From positions 1,736,001 to 1,800,000 of the forward strand of contig JACGCM010002205.1 in assembly GCA_014058105.1 (NCBI GenBank): a stretch of DNA of 64,000 nucleotides, in the 5' to 3' direction. The translations under genes were made by a program, and so were the position numbers. The number at the start of each line of letters is the position of its first letter. The first letter of the stretch is position 1. The notes beneath the pieces are model-generated. The model saw nothing but the letters and a program-made list of their open reading frames with translations. It was not told the DNA's origin and ran no database searches. The DNA is from Kingdonia uniflora. Its lineage: Eukaryota; Streptophyta; Magnoliopsida; Ranunculales; Circaeasteraceae. Shown in pieces: positions 9,792 through 21,452 of this stretch.

Positions 9792-10255
9792 CTGCATATT
9801 CAAACAAGACAAATGAAGGAACAATGTTAAAATCCCCAGGTTAAGACAGACTGTCCGAGGACTCCTATAAATTGAGTTTATGTTAGGTGCTACAGTAATT
9901 ACATTTGCAGATAAAAACCATATTAAGATCTTTTCAGTCTAATAGCCATAAGCATGGACGATTAATGAGAATATGTAAGTACTTTTTCGCTTTAGGTGCT
10001 TTTTCATCCATGGACTGTTGTCGAGTTAATATAAATCCACTACAATCATGTCCGATCATCCTATAAATTGAGTCTATTTCTAAAAAGAGAATAGAATACC
10101 ATGAGGCTTGACATGGCATGGATTTATTTGGTGTATTGAGTTTTTTCTTAAGTATCGAGGCCTATCCAACATCCGTGGTCAGAGTCATGGCAAAGGCGTC
10201 ATTAGAAAGAAAACAAGAGCGAGGAATCTAAATAGTATGCAATATCGACTGACCC
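9792..10255. other. Intron remainder left of gypsy-2
   Basis: No gene is seen. By position it is the 3' part of the kinesin-5 intron into which gypsy-2 is inserted. The matching right part is 23773-24006. Confidence 0.5.
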
Positions 10256-10978
10256 TAGTATGGTCATTGGTCAGCCTTCTACCCCAGTCGAACACTCGAA
10301 GGCTACCTCAAAGACCATTCAATCCTTAAACAAGCTTTTTAAGAATACACGAAGATGATGCTTCGAAGACAAAGCCTCGACTCTGAACAAGCCTCGAAGA
10401 CGAACTCCACATTAGCATCAGAAACACTTCGACCACTATCATACGTGGTCAAAGGCAGATAAGACAGGCAGCCAGCTCACCAGACAAGAACGGCGACGTT
10501 GTCGGTCCTGACAGATACAGTGAAAGAACCAACAACGGCTACAGTGTCAGAGCATAGTGCAGCATAGTGCCAGACCCGACATTTCCGGCATCAACACCAA
10601 CTCCGGGATACCCGCCTGATACCCGGATGGTACCCTTGTAATGTGACCTACCTTGCTGACTCGGCCCTTCCTATGTTCTATAAATAGGAGGGAGGGGGAA
10701 TTAAGGAGGGGTTACAAAATCTATCCCTTGAACATTTGCAGTTTACCTTCGACTACCTGTAAAACACACAGCACTCGAACCTTCGACTACTCGACAGTAA
10801 TATACAATCTCTTAAAAATCTTCATCAGAAGTCATGGAGAGACCCATTCTAGGCCTCCACGCAAGTATATTTTTAATAGGTTATTCGTACTATAGATTAT
10901 ATACTTGAATCCTTTGATATTAGATAAACCCGTGGTGTAAGAGCCAACTTCCCCACCGCACGAAGTTAGGCCCCTACA
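10256..10978 (+). repeat. 5' LTR of gypsy-2
   Basis: Matches the 3' LTR 23062-23772 from about 10275 to the end CCCCTACA. It has a TATA box TATAAATAG at 10679-10687. The 5'-most ~20 bp do not align well with the TGTAATAGCC start of the 3' copy, so the exact left edge is uncertain. A small duplication (CATAGTGCAG, twice) near 10552 is absent from the 3' LTR. Confidence 0.85.
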
Positions 10979-10998
10979 TTTGGTACCGTATGTGCTTG
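10979..10998 (+). other. Primer-binding site of gypsy-2 (degenerate)
   Basis: TTTGGTACCGTATGTGCTTG directly follows the LTR end. It resembles the common Tat-type site TTTGGCGCCGTCTGTGGG with several changes. The gypsy-A element has another decayed version at the same place. Confidence 0.55.
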
Positions 10999-11060
10999 CC
11001 CATCCTACTAATCTCCCTTGCTCATTTTCTCCCTTTTCCAACTCTTACAGATCATTCCCA

Positions 11061-11530
11061 ATGGCACCAACCCTCCGTTTTACTTCCACCCAAGCCCGCA
11101 ACTTAGTTAGCCCGTCTTACTCAGTAATTATCTCAGGCTGAAGAGTGACACCGAACACAAATGCAGCAGGAGCGCGAAGAATACCGGCAAGAGTTTGAAG
11201 CCGAACGGCATCGTCGTTTGGATGATGCCGACAGGCGAAACCGTGCAATCGACGATCTACGCAACACTGTCCGAGAGCTGCAACGACTACAACCTCTAAA
11301 TGCTCCTCTACCGTCTCGAACACCAGCCCCGTCGCGCGTATCTGCCCACGCTCGACTGGGGCCTCTACCATATCTAAAAGTACCCCCGGTCCATATCGGC
11401 GCCAAGGGTGCTCCCCCTACTGTTCCCCCCACTGGCTCCATCCATCTTGGCATCCACCCCATGAAGGATTCCTCTAACTCCACCCTTCGCTCCACCAGAC
11501 ACGCCGCCCTGCCCAAGGGGAGCGCAAGAG
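11061..11530 (+). pseudogene. gag N-terminal part of gypsy-2
   Basis: An ATG at 11061 starts 'MAPTLRFTSTQARNL', soon followed by a stop. A second segment from 11161 gives the charged, probably coiled-coil 'QQEREEYRQEFEAERHRR' then a Pro-rich linker. This is the variable N-terminal region of a gypsy gag. The frame that runs on past 11530 is not gag any more: it reads through the antisense arm of an inverted duplication. The true gag sequence resumes in the second arm. Confidence 0.6.
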
Positions 11531-12182
11531 CTTCGAATAGAGCCAATGGGAAGGTTATAATACCATCAAAGAGGGCTATCTGTAGTGGGAAAAAGTCGAC
11601 ACATCAGGTGGTCAGCCGTGGAGTAAAGGCTTAGAGTATTTTGAAATTCGAGGATGTGGGATTGGGGGTCGGTGTTGCGGTATTTACTGATTTTTGGGGC
11701 TCAGAAATTAGGAGACACCTCGATAGCGAGGAGCTTAGAACAGAGGGGGTTATTCAACCGACTCCATGAGTTTGGAGTTGGGCTCGTATTGACGCGGATG
11801 ACAGGTTGGATTTTGTAGTCGGAGTTTTACAGATTATCCTCGAATCCCTCGATCCCCCCTCATCCTGCCTATTGTGCACAGCAAGACTCCGACTACAAAA
11901 TCCAACCTGTCATCCGCGTCAATACGAGCCCAACTCCAAACTCATGGAGTCGGTTGAATAACCCCCTCTGTTCTAAGCTCCTCGCTATCGAGGTGCCTCC
12001 TAATTTCCGAGCCCCAAAAATCAGTAAATACCGCAACACCGACCCCCAATCCCACATCCTCGAATTTCAAAATACTCTAAGCCTTTACTCCACGGCTGAC
12101 CACCTGATGTGTCGACTTTTTCCCACCACAGATATCCCTCTTTGATGGTATCATAACCTTCCCATTGGCTCTATTCGAAGCT
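11530..12182. repeat. ~302-bp inverted duplication within gag (hairpin)
   Basis: Left arm 11530-11831 is the reverse complement of right arm 11881-12182, with a 49-bp spacer. I count only about six to ten mismatches across 300 bp. The right arm carries gag in the sense orientation; the left arm is an antisense copy. A transcript from the LTR would fold into a long double-stranded stem. Confidence 0.9.
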
Positions 12183-12643
12183 TCGAGCAACTATCCCATC
12201 TTTTCATCGCTCAATTTGCCTTAAACAAATACCGAGAGGTCAGAGTCGATGCCCTCTTCAATTTCTGAAAATTCCCCAGTGAAACACTTGAGGCCTTCAC
12301 TAAGAGGTTCCTCGATGAGTCGTGCAAAGTCAAAAACCATGACTGCGTTAACGCCGTACTCGCGTATTCGAACGCTTTGCAGAAAAACAGCCGTGTCAAA
12401 GAATACCTGGTCCTCCACAAACCTCGAACCCTCGAGGACATGCTCTCAAAAGTCAATGGTTATATTAACCTTGAACGCCTTCGGGAATCACTTAAACAGG
12501 GGCAGCTTTCGACCACCAACCCAAATAAACCTTGGCAAGGCCCACCATCTACTCCTACACCCCTGATCGTTCTCGTCTCACAGGAGACTGAGAGCAGCAA
12601 ATGCCCTCACTTTGATAACACTGTAGAAAGTCGCAAAAAATGA
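11881..12643 (+). pseudogene. gag capsid-like domain of gypsy-2
   Basis: Across frames it reads 'LFIAQFALNKYREVRVDALF', then 'ETLEAFTKRFLDESCKV', 'VKEYLVLHKPRTLEDMLSKV' and 'NGYINLERLRESL'. This is the order found in the Retrotrans_gag family of plant Tat elements, the structural protein that packages the genomic RNA. The frame is broken by at least two frameshifts and one stop near 12268. Gypsy-A has the equivalent 'LNKPVTLEEMIKKVNRYINL' on the minus strand near 47350. Confidence 0.75.
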
Positions 12644-12719
12644 CCAAAGCCAGTCCTACCTAGACTCACTGCCCCCATCAACACCCTTTTACCACATATC
12701 TAGGCAGACCCCATACGGC

Positions 12720-13066
12720 GTATCCCTTTCCCCATCGAGGTCAAACCAGGCGAACCTTACTGTGCCAACCACAAGTGTAACTATCACCACACCAATAAAT
12801 GCTTCGCCTTGCAGCGCTCTATCAAAATAATAATCAAGGTCGGTCGTCTACATCAGTATGTTGCCGACCTTCCCAGCTACCTCGATGGGTCGTACCTCAA
12901 ACCTCAACCCGCCCCTTCGGCCGACACTGCCGAGGTCCACATCTACCAACTTCATTTCATTGAAGTAAATAATATCGGCAGCGGCCGTTCCAAAAGCAAA
13001 CGCAAACATGTCGAAGAATGTTACAAACTCACTTACCAGGAGAAGTTGCCCGCCCTCCTGTCATAA
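12720..13066 (+). pseudogene. gag C-terminal zinc-binding region of gypsy-2
   Basis: Contains 'YCANHKCNYHHTNKCFALQR', a C-x2-H/C-rich motif matching the conserved C..H...GH.T..C..L zinc-binding stretch at the end of Tat gag proteins, then 'IIIKVGRLHQYV'. A Lys/Arg-rich stretch follows before the protease. It is in a different frame from the capsid part. Confidence 0.6.
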
Positions 13067-13082
13067 TCAAGCATTTGTCCTC

Positions 13083-13504
13083 GACCCGAAGGCATCTCTT
13101 TCATCGACTGCGATACATCGCATGTTCGTTTTCCCCATTCCGACCCTTTAGTCATTATAATTAAGGTCGAACACCTCGTCCTTCACACCATGCTTATCGA
13201 TACTGAAAGTGCAGTCGATGTACTTTTTCTCCAAATCGTCCAAGCCATAAACAAAACAGACCTCATCACTGCCACCAATATCGAACTGAAAGGCTTTAAT
13301 GAGGCTACCGAAGTTGTCGTTGGTCGAATCAGCCTTCCAGTTACCAACGGTCCAGTCACACTTCAAACCAGCTTTTTTGCATCGATAATAAGTCTGAATA
13401 CCTTGGTATCCTCGGGTGAGACTGGCTCCATGCTATACGCGCCATACCTTCGACCTATCATCATACGCTTCGTTTCACTACCCCCTGTGATACATAGAAT
13501 TTAA
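13083..13504 (+). pseudogene. Retroviral-type aspartic protease of gypsy-2
   Basis: The fold signature is visible: 'ISFIDCDTSHVRFPHSDPLV' leading into the active-site strand and 'IELKGFNEATEVVVGRISLP'. The catalytic loop reads D-T-E-S instead of D-T-G-S, so the enzyme would be inactive. The later flap/dimer part is frameshifted. In the living family the protease cuts the gag-pol polyprotein. Gypsy-A keeps D-T-G (46325-46744). Confidence 0.7.
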
Positions 13505-13619
13505 AAGGCTCTCAATGCCTCGCCCGCTCATGTGAGCATCCGGAGATCGATGATCCGCAAACTCGTCAGACTCCCATAGAAATCACATCTCCTTCTGTCT
13601 CCACACCTTCGACACCCGC

Positions 13620-14580
13620 AATCTCACCCACTGAACCCACTATTTATATTGAACTCGACAATCCTAGTCGAGGTACGTTCATTGGAACTTTTCTAGACGA
13701 AGCAAAACGCCTCGAACTTACAGACTTCCTTCGAGCAAACAAAGATGTCTTCGCATGGACATTTCAGGAGATGTCAAGTGTTGACCCCAGTTTAGCATGT
13801 CACCGCCTCGACCCCATCCTTCACTCTACAGCAGTAAAGCAGAAGAAGCGTACATTGGCCCCTCGACTTCGAGAAGATGTCAACCTGAAAGTCGATAAGC
13901 TAATAGCTGCAGTTTTCATCAGAGAAGTCAAGTATGCTGATTGGATATCAAACATTATTGCAGTTCCCAAAAAGAACGACAAGATAAGAATCTGCGTCGA
14001 CTTCACCGACCTCAACAAACACACACCGAAAGACAGCTTTCTCCTCCTGATCATTTCAGTGCTCCTAGATGTTACTGTTGGACATAAGCGCCTATCAATG
14101 ATGGACGCAGCTTTGGGTTACAATCAGGTACCCCTCCTCCCCGAAGATCAACTCAAAACTTTTTTCATCACTGAACAAGGCCTTTACTATTTAATGTCAT
14201 GCCCTTCGGCCTTAAAAATGTCGGTGCCACCTACCAACGCCTTGTAACAACTATGTTTAAACCCTTGTTTTGCAAGTCGGTCGAAGTTTACATCGACGAC
14301 ATGTTATGCAAGAGCCTCCAAAAATAGACCCACATCCAGGACCTAACTGAAGTCTTTTTGATACTTCGAACATACAATATGATACTTAACCCAGACAAAT
14401 GCAAGTTTTGGTGCTTCGTCTGGCAAATTTTTAGGCCATCTTATCAGTAAACGAGGTATCGAGATTGACCCTACCCATACCCGAGCCCTCATCGACATGT
14501 TTATGCCCCGAACCAAAAAAGATGTCCAAAAAGTGGCTGGTAAAATAGCGGCCCCCAACAGTTTCATTTCCAAATCCTCA
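13620..14580 (+). pseudogene. Reverse transcriptase of gypsy-2
   Basis: Order of motifs: 'RTLAPRLREDVNLKVDKLIA', 'WISNIIAVPKKNDKIRICVD', 'FTDLNKHTPKDSF', 'LSMMDAALGYNQVPL', then after a frameshift near 14218 'TYQRLVTT' and the catalytic box 'VEVYIDDMLCKS' at about 14281-14316. This is a Ty3/gypsy RT of ordinary length. A TAG stop follows the YIDD box and another frameshift occurs near 14430. The start is not preserved since RT is part of a polyprotein. Confidence 0.9.
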
Positions 14581-14587
14581 TACCGTT

Positions 14588-15100
14588 GTGCTTGGCTCTT
14601 CTCTCTTACGCGACCAAGGCGTCCACAAAGTTAAAAAGAAAAATAACCCTGAGATTAACTGGACACCCGACTGTGAACAGGCCTTCCTCGAACTCAAAAC
14701 ATACCTTGGTCGGCCACCCATCATTAGCACCCCTGTTGAAGGCGAAACACTTTCTTTATACCTCACGGTCACCGATACCTCTATGAGCTCAGTCCTTATT
14801 CGACTCGAATCAAACATTGAAAAGCCTCTATATTTTATCAGCAAAACCCTGACACCTGCAGAAACTCGATACACAAAACTTGAGCGTTTGCTCCTCACCC
14901 TCGTCTATTCGTCCCGCAAACTCAAACCATATTTTCAAGCTCACCCCATCCGTGTTATAACAAGCTATCCCCATCGAGAAGTACTCGGCAAAAAAAAAAA
15001 TTCAGACGAGTACAACAGTGGTCTATTTATCTTGGTGAACATGACATCACATTTGAAAAGCAGATATCCCAAAAAGGCCAAGCAGTCGCCAATTTCCTCG
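14588..15100 (+). pseudogene. RNase H (retroelement type) of gypsy-2
   Basis: Carries 'INWTPDCEQAFLELKTYL', 'LYLTVTDTSMSSVLIRL', 'PLYFISKTLTPAETRYTKLE' and 'LLLTLVYSSRKLKPYFQAHP'. This is the usual RT-linked RNase H of Ty3/gypsy elements, which removes the RNA strand during reverse transcription. The catalytic Asp of the D-A-S box is altered (T-D-T). An A-run at 14990-15000 precedes a frameshift. Confidence 0.85.
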
Positions 15101-15179
15101 CTGACTTCCCGGTCGAAGATATTGACTGCGAGGAACACGAAGACAATCTACCAGAGGACCAGCCCGAACCTACAAACCC

Positions 15180-15600
15180 ATGGAGCCCTAACACAGGCTG
15201 GCAACTTTTCATAGATGGATCCGCTGGAACTAATGGTTTGGAGATAGGTATCGTCCTGGTTATACCCACCAATGACCAAATTGAAAAGCCAGTCAAGTTA
15301 AACTTCGAATGATCCAACAACGAGGAGTATGAAGCTTTGATCCATGGCCTCGACCTCGCACTCGACCTCGGCATCCCAAATCTTGCAGTTTTTACAGATT
15401 CCCAACTCATTCAAACACAGTACTCCGGTGAAAATCAAGCCAACGGTCACATGGACGAATATTTTGCCCTCGTCCGCCAGCGCATGGACCGTTTTCCTGA
15501 AAAATCTTCTATTACTCACTACCCTCGAGGTGAAAACAGACGCATTGATGCCCTCACCTGCATAACAGCTATGTTACGCCAATCTGAATCTCGAACTCTC
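15180..15600 (+). pseudogene. Second, archaeal-type RNase H of gypsy-2
   Basis: Reads 'WQLFIDGSAGTNGLEIGIVL', then a TGA in the 'NFE*SNNEEYEALIHGLDLA' stretch, then 'NLAVFTDSQLIQTQYSGE' and 'HYPRGENRRIDALTCI'. The D-G-S, E-Y-E-A, T-D-S and N-x-x-x-D-A boxes match the extra RNase H that marks Tat/Ogre elements. The lineage assignment rests mainly on this domain. Confidence 0.85.
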
Positions 15601-15835
15601 CATATCGAAGTACTCGAACGCCCAAGTATCGACCAGATGGAAGTCAATGTCATCAATACTAAGGGCGAGAGTCTCAATTCAGACGACTGGCGAACACCAT
15701 TCCTTGATTACTTCAACAATGCTACCCTCCCAGATGATCCCAAAGCCAAACAGTTATTATTAGATAACTGTCGTAGATACACCATCCTCAAACGCGAGTT
15801 ACATCGCAAATCCCCAAATGGCGTCCTCCTTTGAT

Positions 15836-16928
15836 GCATTTCTCAAAACGAAGCCTCTTCAATCCTTGCGAACTCGACGAAGCTACCTACGGTGCTCATA
15901 CCACTGGTCGATCTATGGCCCCTCTAGCCGTCTCCCAAGGTAAAACAAGCCGGAGAGTACGCCAAACATTGTGACAAATATCAGCGCCATGCCCATGAAA
16001 TCCATAGCCCCTCACAAGACCTCCATTTCAGCCAAGTTTTTTTGGCCATTCAAACACTGGGCATCAATCTCATTGGTCATTTTCCCAAAGCATCGGGTAG
16101 ATGAGAGAATATCCTTGTTGCAACATATTATTTTACCAAATGGGTCGAAGCCGTACCTTTATGTCAAACCAGAGAAGAAGAAATTATCAAATTCCTATGG
16201 GAGAACATCATTACACGTTTCGGATCCCTTATATGATTCGATGCGACAATGGTCCACAGTTTGTTGGGAACAAAGTCATAAATTTCCTCAATAAGTACAA
16301 CATCATCATTTCCCCCTCAATGCCTTACTACCCCAAAGGGAATGGTCAGGTCGAAGCAATCAACAAAACCATTGTCAACGGTCTCAAGAAACATGTCGAT
16401 GCGAAGAAAGGACAATGGGTTTAGGAGTTACAACATGTTTTATGGGCCTATCGAATAACACCAAGAAAAGCTGCAGGTTGTACTCCTTTTCCAACTAGCC
16501 TATGATACTGAAGCTGCTCAATTTGAAGTGCCCACACGAGATCCCAAACTCCCGGACGAAGACAATGAGTTTGAACTCGGATGCAACATGTTATGGATTG
16601 ACAAAACCAGAGACCGAGCCATCGCCAACCTCGGCCGTTACCATCTATCACTGGAGAAGTCATATAACAAGCGAGTTCGACCTCGAAGTTTCAACATCTG
16701 AGATCTTGTACTTCGACGTGTCACACAATCTTCGAAGCCTCAAAATGCTGGGAAGCTAGCCGAGTCCTAGGAAGGACCTTATGTCGTGTACGACAAAACA
16801 GACAAGGGTTCATACTACCTGATGATAGAAGACGAAGAACCTCTACCAAACCCATGGAATACAATTCAACTAGTCCCATACAATAGGCTTCGGCCCCCAA
16901 CTTGTTCACCTGATGTAAACATAGAATA
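15836..16928 (+). pseudogene. Integrase of gypsy-2
   Basis: Across three frames: 'CQRHAH' in the remains of the N-terminal zinc domain, 'LGINLIGHFPKASG', 'YYFTKWVEAVP', 'FLWENIITRFG', 'IRCDNGPQFVGNKV', 'SPSMPYYPKGNGQVEAINKT' and a C-terminal part ending 'PLPNPWNTIQLVPYN'. The DDE core needs the Asp of D-N-G-P-Q-F and the Glu of Q-V-E-A, both present. At least four frameshifts or stops make it non-functional. Confidence 0.85.
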
Positions 16929-16984
16929 ATCAATAAACCATTTTTCCATCTGAACTCTGTCTCCTATTTTTCAGTAAATTTCTT

Positions 16985-17790
16985 GGCTAAACCTAGGTGT
17001 CATGTCAACCCTTCAACCCGACTGTGGGCAACTTTGAAGTTTTTCAAACCTCCAATTTCGAGCAAACTCGAGGGGCAAGAATGGTTGACAAACCGGACCC
17101 TTGGGAATGCATTGGGAGCGAACACGTTCTACTTCGATAAGTCCCCGGGCCGTCGAAGTCCAGTGAATTTCTTGGTTAACCTAAGTGTCATGTCAACCCT
17201 TCGACCCGACTGACACCTAGGGGGCGACCTTGAAATTTTTCAAACCTCCAATTTCGAGCAAACTCGAGGGGCAAGAATGGTCTACAGATCGGACCCTCGG
17301 GAATGCATTGGAGGCGAACACGTTCTACTTCGATCAGGCTCAGGCCGTCGAAGTCCAGTGAATTTCTTGGTTTAGCCTAAGTGTCACGTCAACCCTTCGA
17401 CCCGACTGATACTTGAGGGCAACCTTAAAAATTTTCAAGCTTCCAACATTCGAGCAAACTCGAGGGGCACAAATGGTCGAAAGACCGGACCCTCGAGAAT
17501 GCGTTGGGGGCAACCACATCTTACTTCATTGTGGCTCAGGCCTTCGAAGTCCAGTGAATTTCTCATGTCAACCCTTCGACCCAAATGATACTTGGGGGCA
17601 ACCTTAAAATTTTTCAAACTTCCAACATTCGAGCAAACCCGAGGGGCGCGAATGGTCAAGAGACCGGACCCTTGAGAATGCGTTGGGGGTGACCGCGTCT
17701 TACTTCCCTGTGGATTAGGCCTTCGAATTCCAGTAAATTTCTTGGTTCCACCCCAGTGTCACATCCACCTCTCGATCGACACTCGGGGAA
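16985..17790 (+). repeat. ~190-bp tandem repeat array downstream of gypsy-2 pol
   Basis: Five units start near 16991, 17180, 17373, 17560 and 17748, each with a version of 'GTGTCATGTCAACCCTTCGA'. The unit is the same as at 419-1190 in gypsy-1; the last copy is diverged and partial. Confidence 0.9.
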
Positions 17791-18169
17791 CCATCTCGAA
17801 GTTCTTCAAGGTTCGATAATTCTACAAGCATGCTACACTTACAGCACATGAAGATACAAGGATACAAGAATATCAACACTCCTACATACAAGACGCTTCA
17901 GTACATCATATATCAGAGAAGCAGTTTCAACACAAATCAATTCAAAACATGTTCAGAGCATACATCAAGAATTTAGCACCACAATTCAGTACAAATCAAG
18001 CTAACAAAAACAAGTTTCAATACAATCTACATCAGCAATCCAAAGCAAACACAAGTTCAAAGATCAAGTGCAAGGCAAGCTCAACATTGTTCACATCTTA
18101 CAACCCAACAGAAAAATTAGAAAAATAAAAAAAAACACTCTCGCACGACCAATTTAATACCTCATATCG
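17791..18169. other. A-rich untranslated stretch of gypsy-2
   Basis: Equivalent to 1191-1618 of gypsy-1. It is rich in CAAGTTCA/CAACAC words and holds no supported gene. Confidence 0.5.
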
Positions 18170-20745
18170 GAATGGCTACACCATCTCCTCCTACAGGCTC
18201 CTCGCCAACACCTCCAGAACCCCCCAGCCAAAGGGTTCTACCCAGCAGCATCCACGACCACATTAGTCGCATTCCCAACAGCAATTTCTTCAATTAGTGG
18301 AGCCTTCAAGACACCTCATGTGCCCGCAGTAGCAACATCTCCCCATCAGCCTGGGCAGCATCTTCAATAATAAGATCTTGGGTAGTGGGGAAACGTTGCA
18401 AAGTTTCAAGATCATACTCTAAATCCTCTATGAACTCCTTCAGCCTTACATTACCTGCACATTCATCATCAAACTGCCCTTGGAAGGTTTTCTTCTGTTC
18501 TGCAATAACCCTATCCTTCTCAGCCACTTTCGCCTCCAATACCCACGTATGATTGTAACGCTAAGCTTCAAGTCTCCTCTCACATTCATCCTTGATAGTC
18601 CCCAGATCTCGCCTCAAAACGCCAATTTCTGAAACCAGCGATGCTTCAGTACCTCGAACAAGCTTCAGATTGTCAACCTGTTTTAACTTCCTAATTGCTA
18701 CCTTCTACGCCTTGTCGAAAGCCTGCGCCCAAGCATCTGCGCCCAAGCATCTGTCTGCTAGAATATTCAAACTATTAGTATCTCTCGAAGCATGTGTGTA
18801 GTTAAGAAAATTCAAGAATTTCACAAAAAATAAACAGTTGATACATTTTCTTCTTCATCCGCCTCGAAGCCTCGTCTGGGTCAGTACCACAGAGTTCCGC
18901 CATTGAAGCAGCCTTAGCTCGAGTCTGCTCCTCCCGTTTGGACACGGTCAGTTCTTCGTTCATATCCTCCGCATCATCTTCCCCCGTGCCCTGCGCCTTT
19001 TGCGTTGGGTTACCTTCGACTGTTGTGCCCTCGGAGACTCGAGAAAGACCTTGCCCTTCCCTTTCTCAGCCTGTGTCGACTCCTGCTTTGGCCTCTGTTT
19101 CGAAGCATCTAAAACTACTTTGGGCATTGTGGCTGCCTGCTTCGGCGCCTGTTGCCACTTTGGAACATACTTTACCTTCCTTATTAATCTTTCTTTCTCC
19201 ATGCCTTCGACACCCCTTTTTTTCGATGGCTTCGGAGTAACAGGTACGTTTCAAAGTAGGGAGTCTATCCTTTTCTGCCTCTTCCTCTTGATATTAAGCT
19301 TCTTGAAAATAGAATTCACCCACTCCTCATCCGAGTCGATTAAGGCGCCAATATAATCCATCGGATTTGCCCAAGTCCGGCTATTAGGACCTACAAAACA
19401 AACAGAAACACGATTATCAGTTTATTCGATTAATAAATCAAAAAATCTTCGACAGAAAACTTACTTGGATTATAGACTTTATGCTGTAACTTATAAGGGT
19501 CATCCTCTTCGACATTCTCATAATTACCCCGTACTATAACTAAGTCTTTATTCCACCCTCGACCCATCGAGCACAGATCAAACAACCAGGGCTTATCTGC
19601 GTAACACTTATCTGCGTAACACTGGATGTGGTAGGTGCCCACATTTTGCTTCGCCTTCCTCGAGTAGAATGATACAACATCGTACCATTCGATTAAGCTC
19701 CTTCCCTCACTCCCCAACTTTACATTCATGCCCTCGATTATCTTCATTATTTCATAAAAAAATTTATTCATTTGAACTGGGGCAACTTGCCAAAAGTTCA
19801 ACACCTTCTTCACTAACCTTCGGAGAGGTAATTGCATCCCTAACCGGATTTGGCCTCTATATGCCATAACACCCTCTCGCGGCTTCGACTTAAAGGTAAA
19901 CCCTGATCCTGCTGCATTTAACACCACTCTTACCTTCGACAGACCCAATTTTGCAACAAATCGATCTAGTCTCAGCTTCTCGCTAGCCGAGACAGAACCC
20001 ACGACCTCCTTCGACTCAGTCGATTCCTCACTGCGATCACTCTACTCCCCTTCTATCCTTTCATCACCCGAAGACTCATCATTACCTTCGTCTCTCTCTC
20101 TTTCTCTCCTTCCATCTCTTCCTCATCACTATCCTCCGTCACTACTGTCTTACGACGTCAACTACTTGAATCCCCAGTTTCATGAACCACCACTGCTAAT
20201 GGGATATCTTTTGCAATAACTAGTTCTTCTACGTTGCTGCCCTCAACCATCGGAGCACGACTAAACACACTAGTCTCATTTTCTTCAATCTCCTTGTCTA
20301 TTAGCCTCAGTCTCGAAGATCGACGGGTACGCATCTTATCATACAGAAGAAGAGGTACGCAATTAGATCGATACATTCGACTATTACGTGTCAATAACTC
20401 ATTTTCATCTACCATCTCCAACTGATACAAACACAGTCGAAAACTCGCCCCCAATCCTAATCCCACCATCAATGCCCTCAGAATCCCAAATGGGCTAGAC
20501 CCCCAGACACATGGTTTCCCCCTGTCCTCGATCATATCCACACAACTACAAACCTAGAAGACTCTACATATAGATACAAGACGAAGCCAAACAGAGATAG
20601 ACAAAAGTCAATCGACATACCTGTGTGAACGGAAGTACGCTTGAAACAGCAAGTCAGCTGGTCCTTCAGCAACAACCTGGTAACCTCTCTCAAGCTTCAC
20701 GAAACAATAGCGTACATTCTCTGGTTTTTGAAAATGGGTTACCGG
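18170..20745 (-). pseudogene. Large spliced antisense gene of gypsy-2
   Basis: Same plan as in gypsy-1. Exon 1 leader ends at 20621 with ACAG|GTATGTC. Exon 2 runs from the ATG at 20334 ('MRTRRSSRLRLIDKE') to 19465, donor TCCAA|GTAAGT. Exon 3 is 19390 to about 18838, acceptor TTTTGTAG|; its 3' donor has lost the GT seen in gypsy-1. The last exon starts after TAGCAG| at 18754 and holds 'LKEFIEDLEYDLETLQRF'. Exon 2 contains the domain with 'EGMNVKLGSEGRSLIEWYD' and 'SMGRGWNKDLVIVRGNYENV', uninterrupted for 190 residues. A short duplication of 'GCGCCCAAGCATCT' and one of 'CTTATCTGCGTAACA' are local slippage. Function is unknown. Confidence 0.75.
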
Positions 20746-20770
20746 GAACAATGACTTTGCACTCGCACCT

Positions 20771-20777
20771 ATTTATA
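20771..20777 (-). promoter_or_regulatory. TATA box of the large antisense gene, gypsy-2
   Basis: Minus strand GAGGTATAAATAGGTG, about 150 bp upstream of the conserved leader donor at 20620. Confidence 0.6.
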
Positions 20778-21452
20778 CCTCCTCAAAATTATAAAAAATT
20801 GCCTCGATTCCCGAAACCGCTATTATTACCACTACCCCACTACCCCTGCTTTTCGGCTGAGATATGCTTTGTCAATTTTACCCTCCTTTACCACACGTAC
20901 GTTTCCCACGTTCACACTTACACAATATTACATTTAAAAACCAAGTCAAATTTTTTAGTCCTTCTTGAAGCTGTCAAATTAGATCCCTACATCAAATCAA
21001 CTTTTTTTCGTAAATCAAGGAAATATCATGATGACCTGCATGACACTCTGCCCCAGGAACAGTACCGTTCTGACAGGCCAGCTGTTTGGCTGTCAGTTCG
21101 TATAGTCGAAGCCAACAGACCTTCGACATTCCTTCTTCTCGTACACGAGTAATCGTTTATATCATGTCTCGAACATTCGTTCGCAGACAACCTGACATTC
21201 GATTTCAAAATGTGCCAAACGTTCGATTTCTTGCACATTCGACATTCAACAAGATGATCGCGCCTAAACTACCATCAAATACTATGTTGGTCCTACTTAC
21301 ACAAAGTCCAGTATTTTACTTCGACAGTTATTTTATAAATTTCCAATTTCATCCGGGCAGATGCCCTTACAGAAAACACATAACAAACAGTCAAGATCAA
21401 CAAAAAATACAAACATCCCTACCATCCTATTTTCTCCACAACAAAGCAGACC

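Noticed and set aside
11161..11634. 157-residue frame as one gag protein
   Set aside because: Only about the first 120 codons are gag-like. From 11530 the frame reads the antisense arm of the inverted duplication, so the C-terminal part is an artefact.
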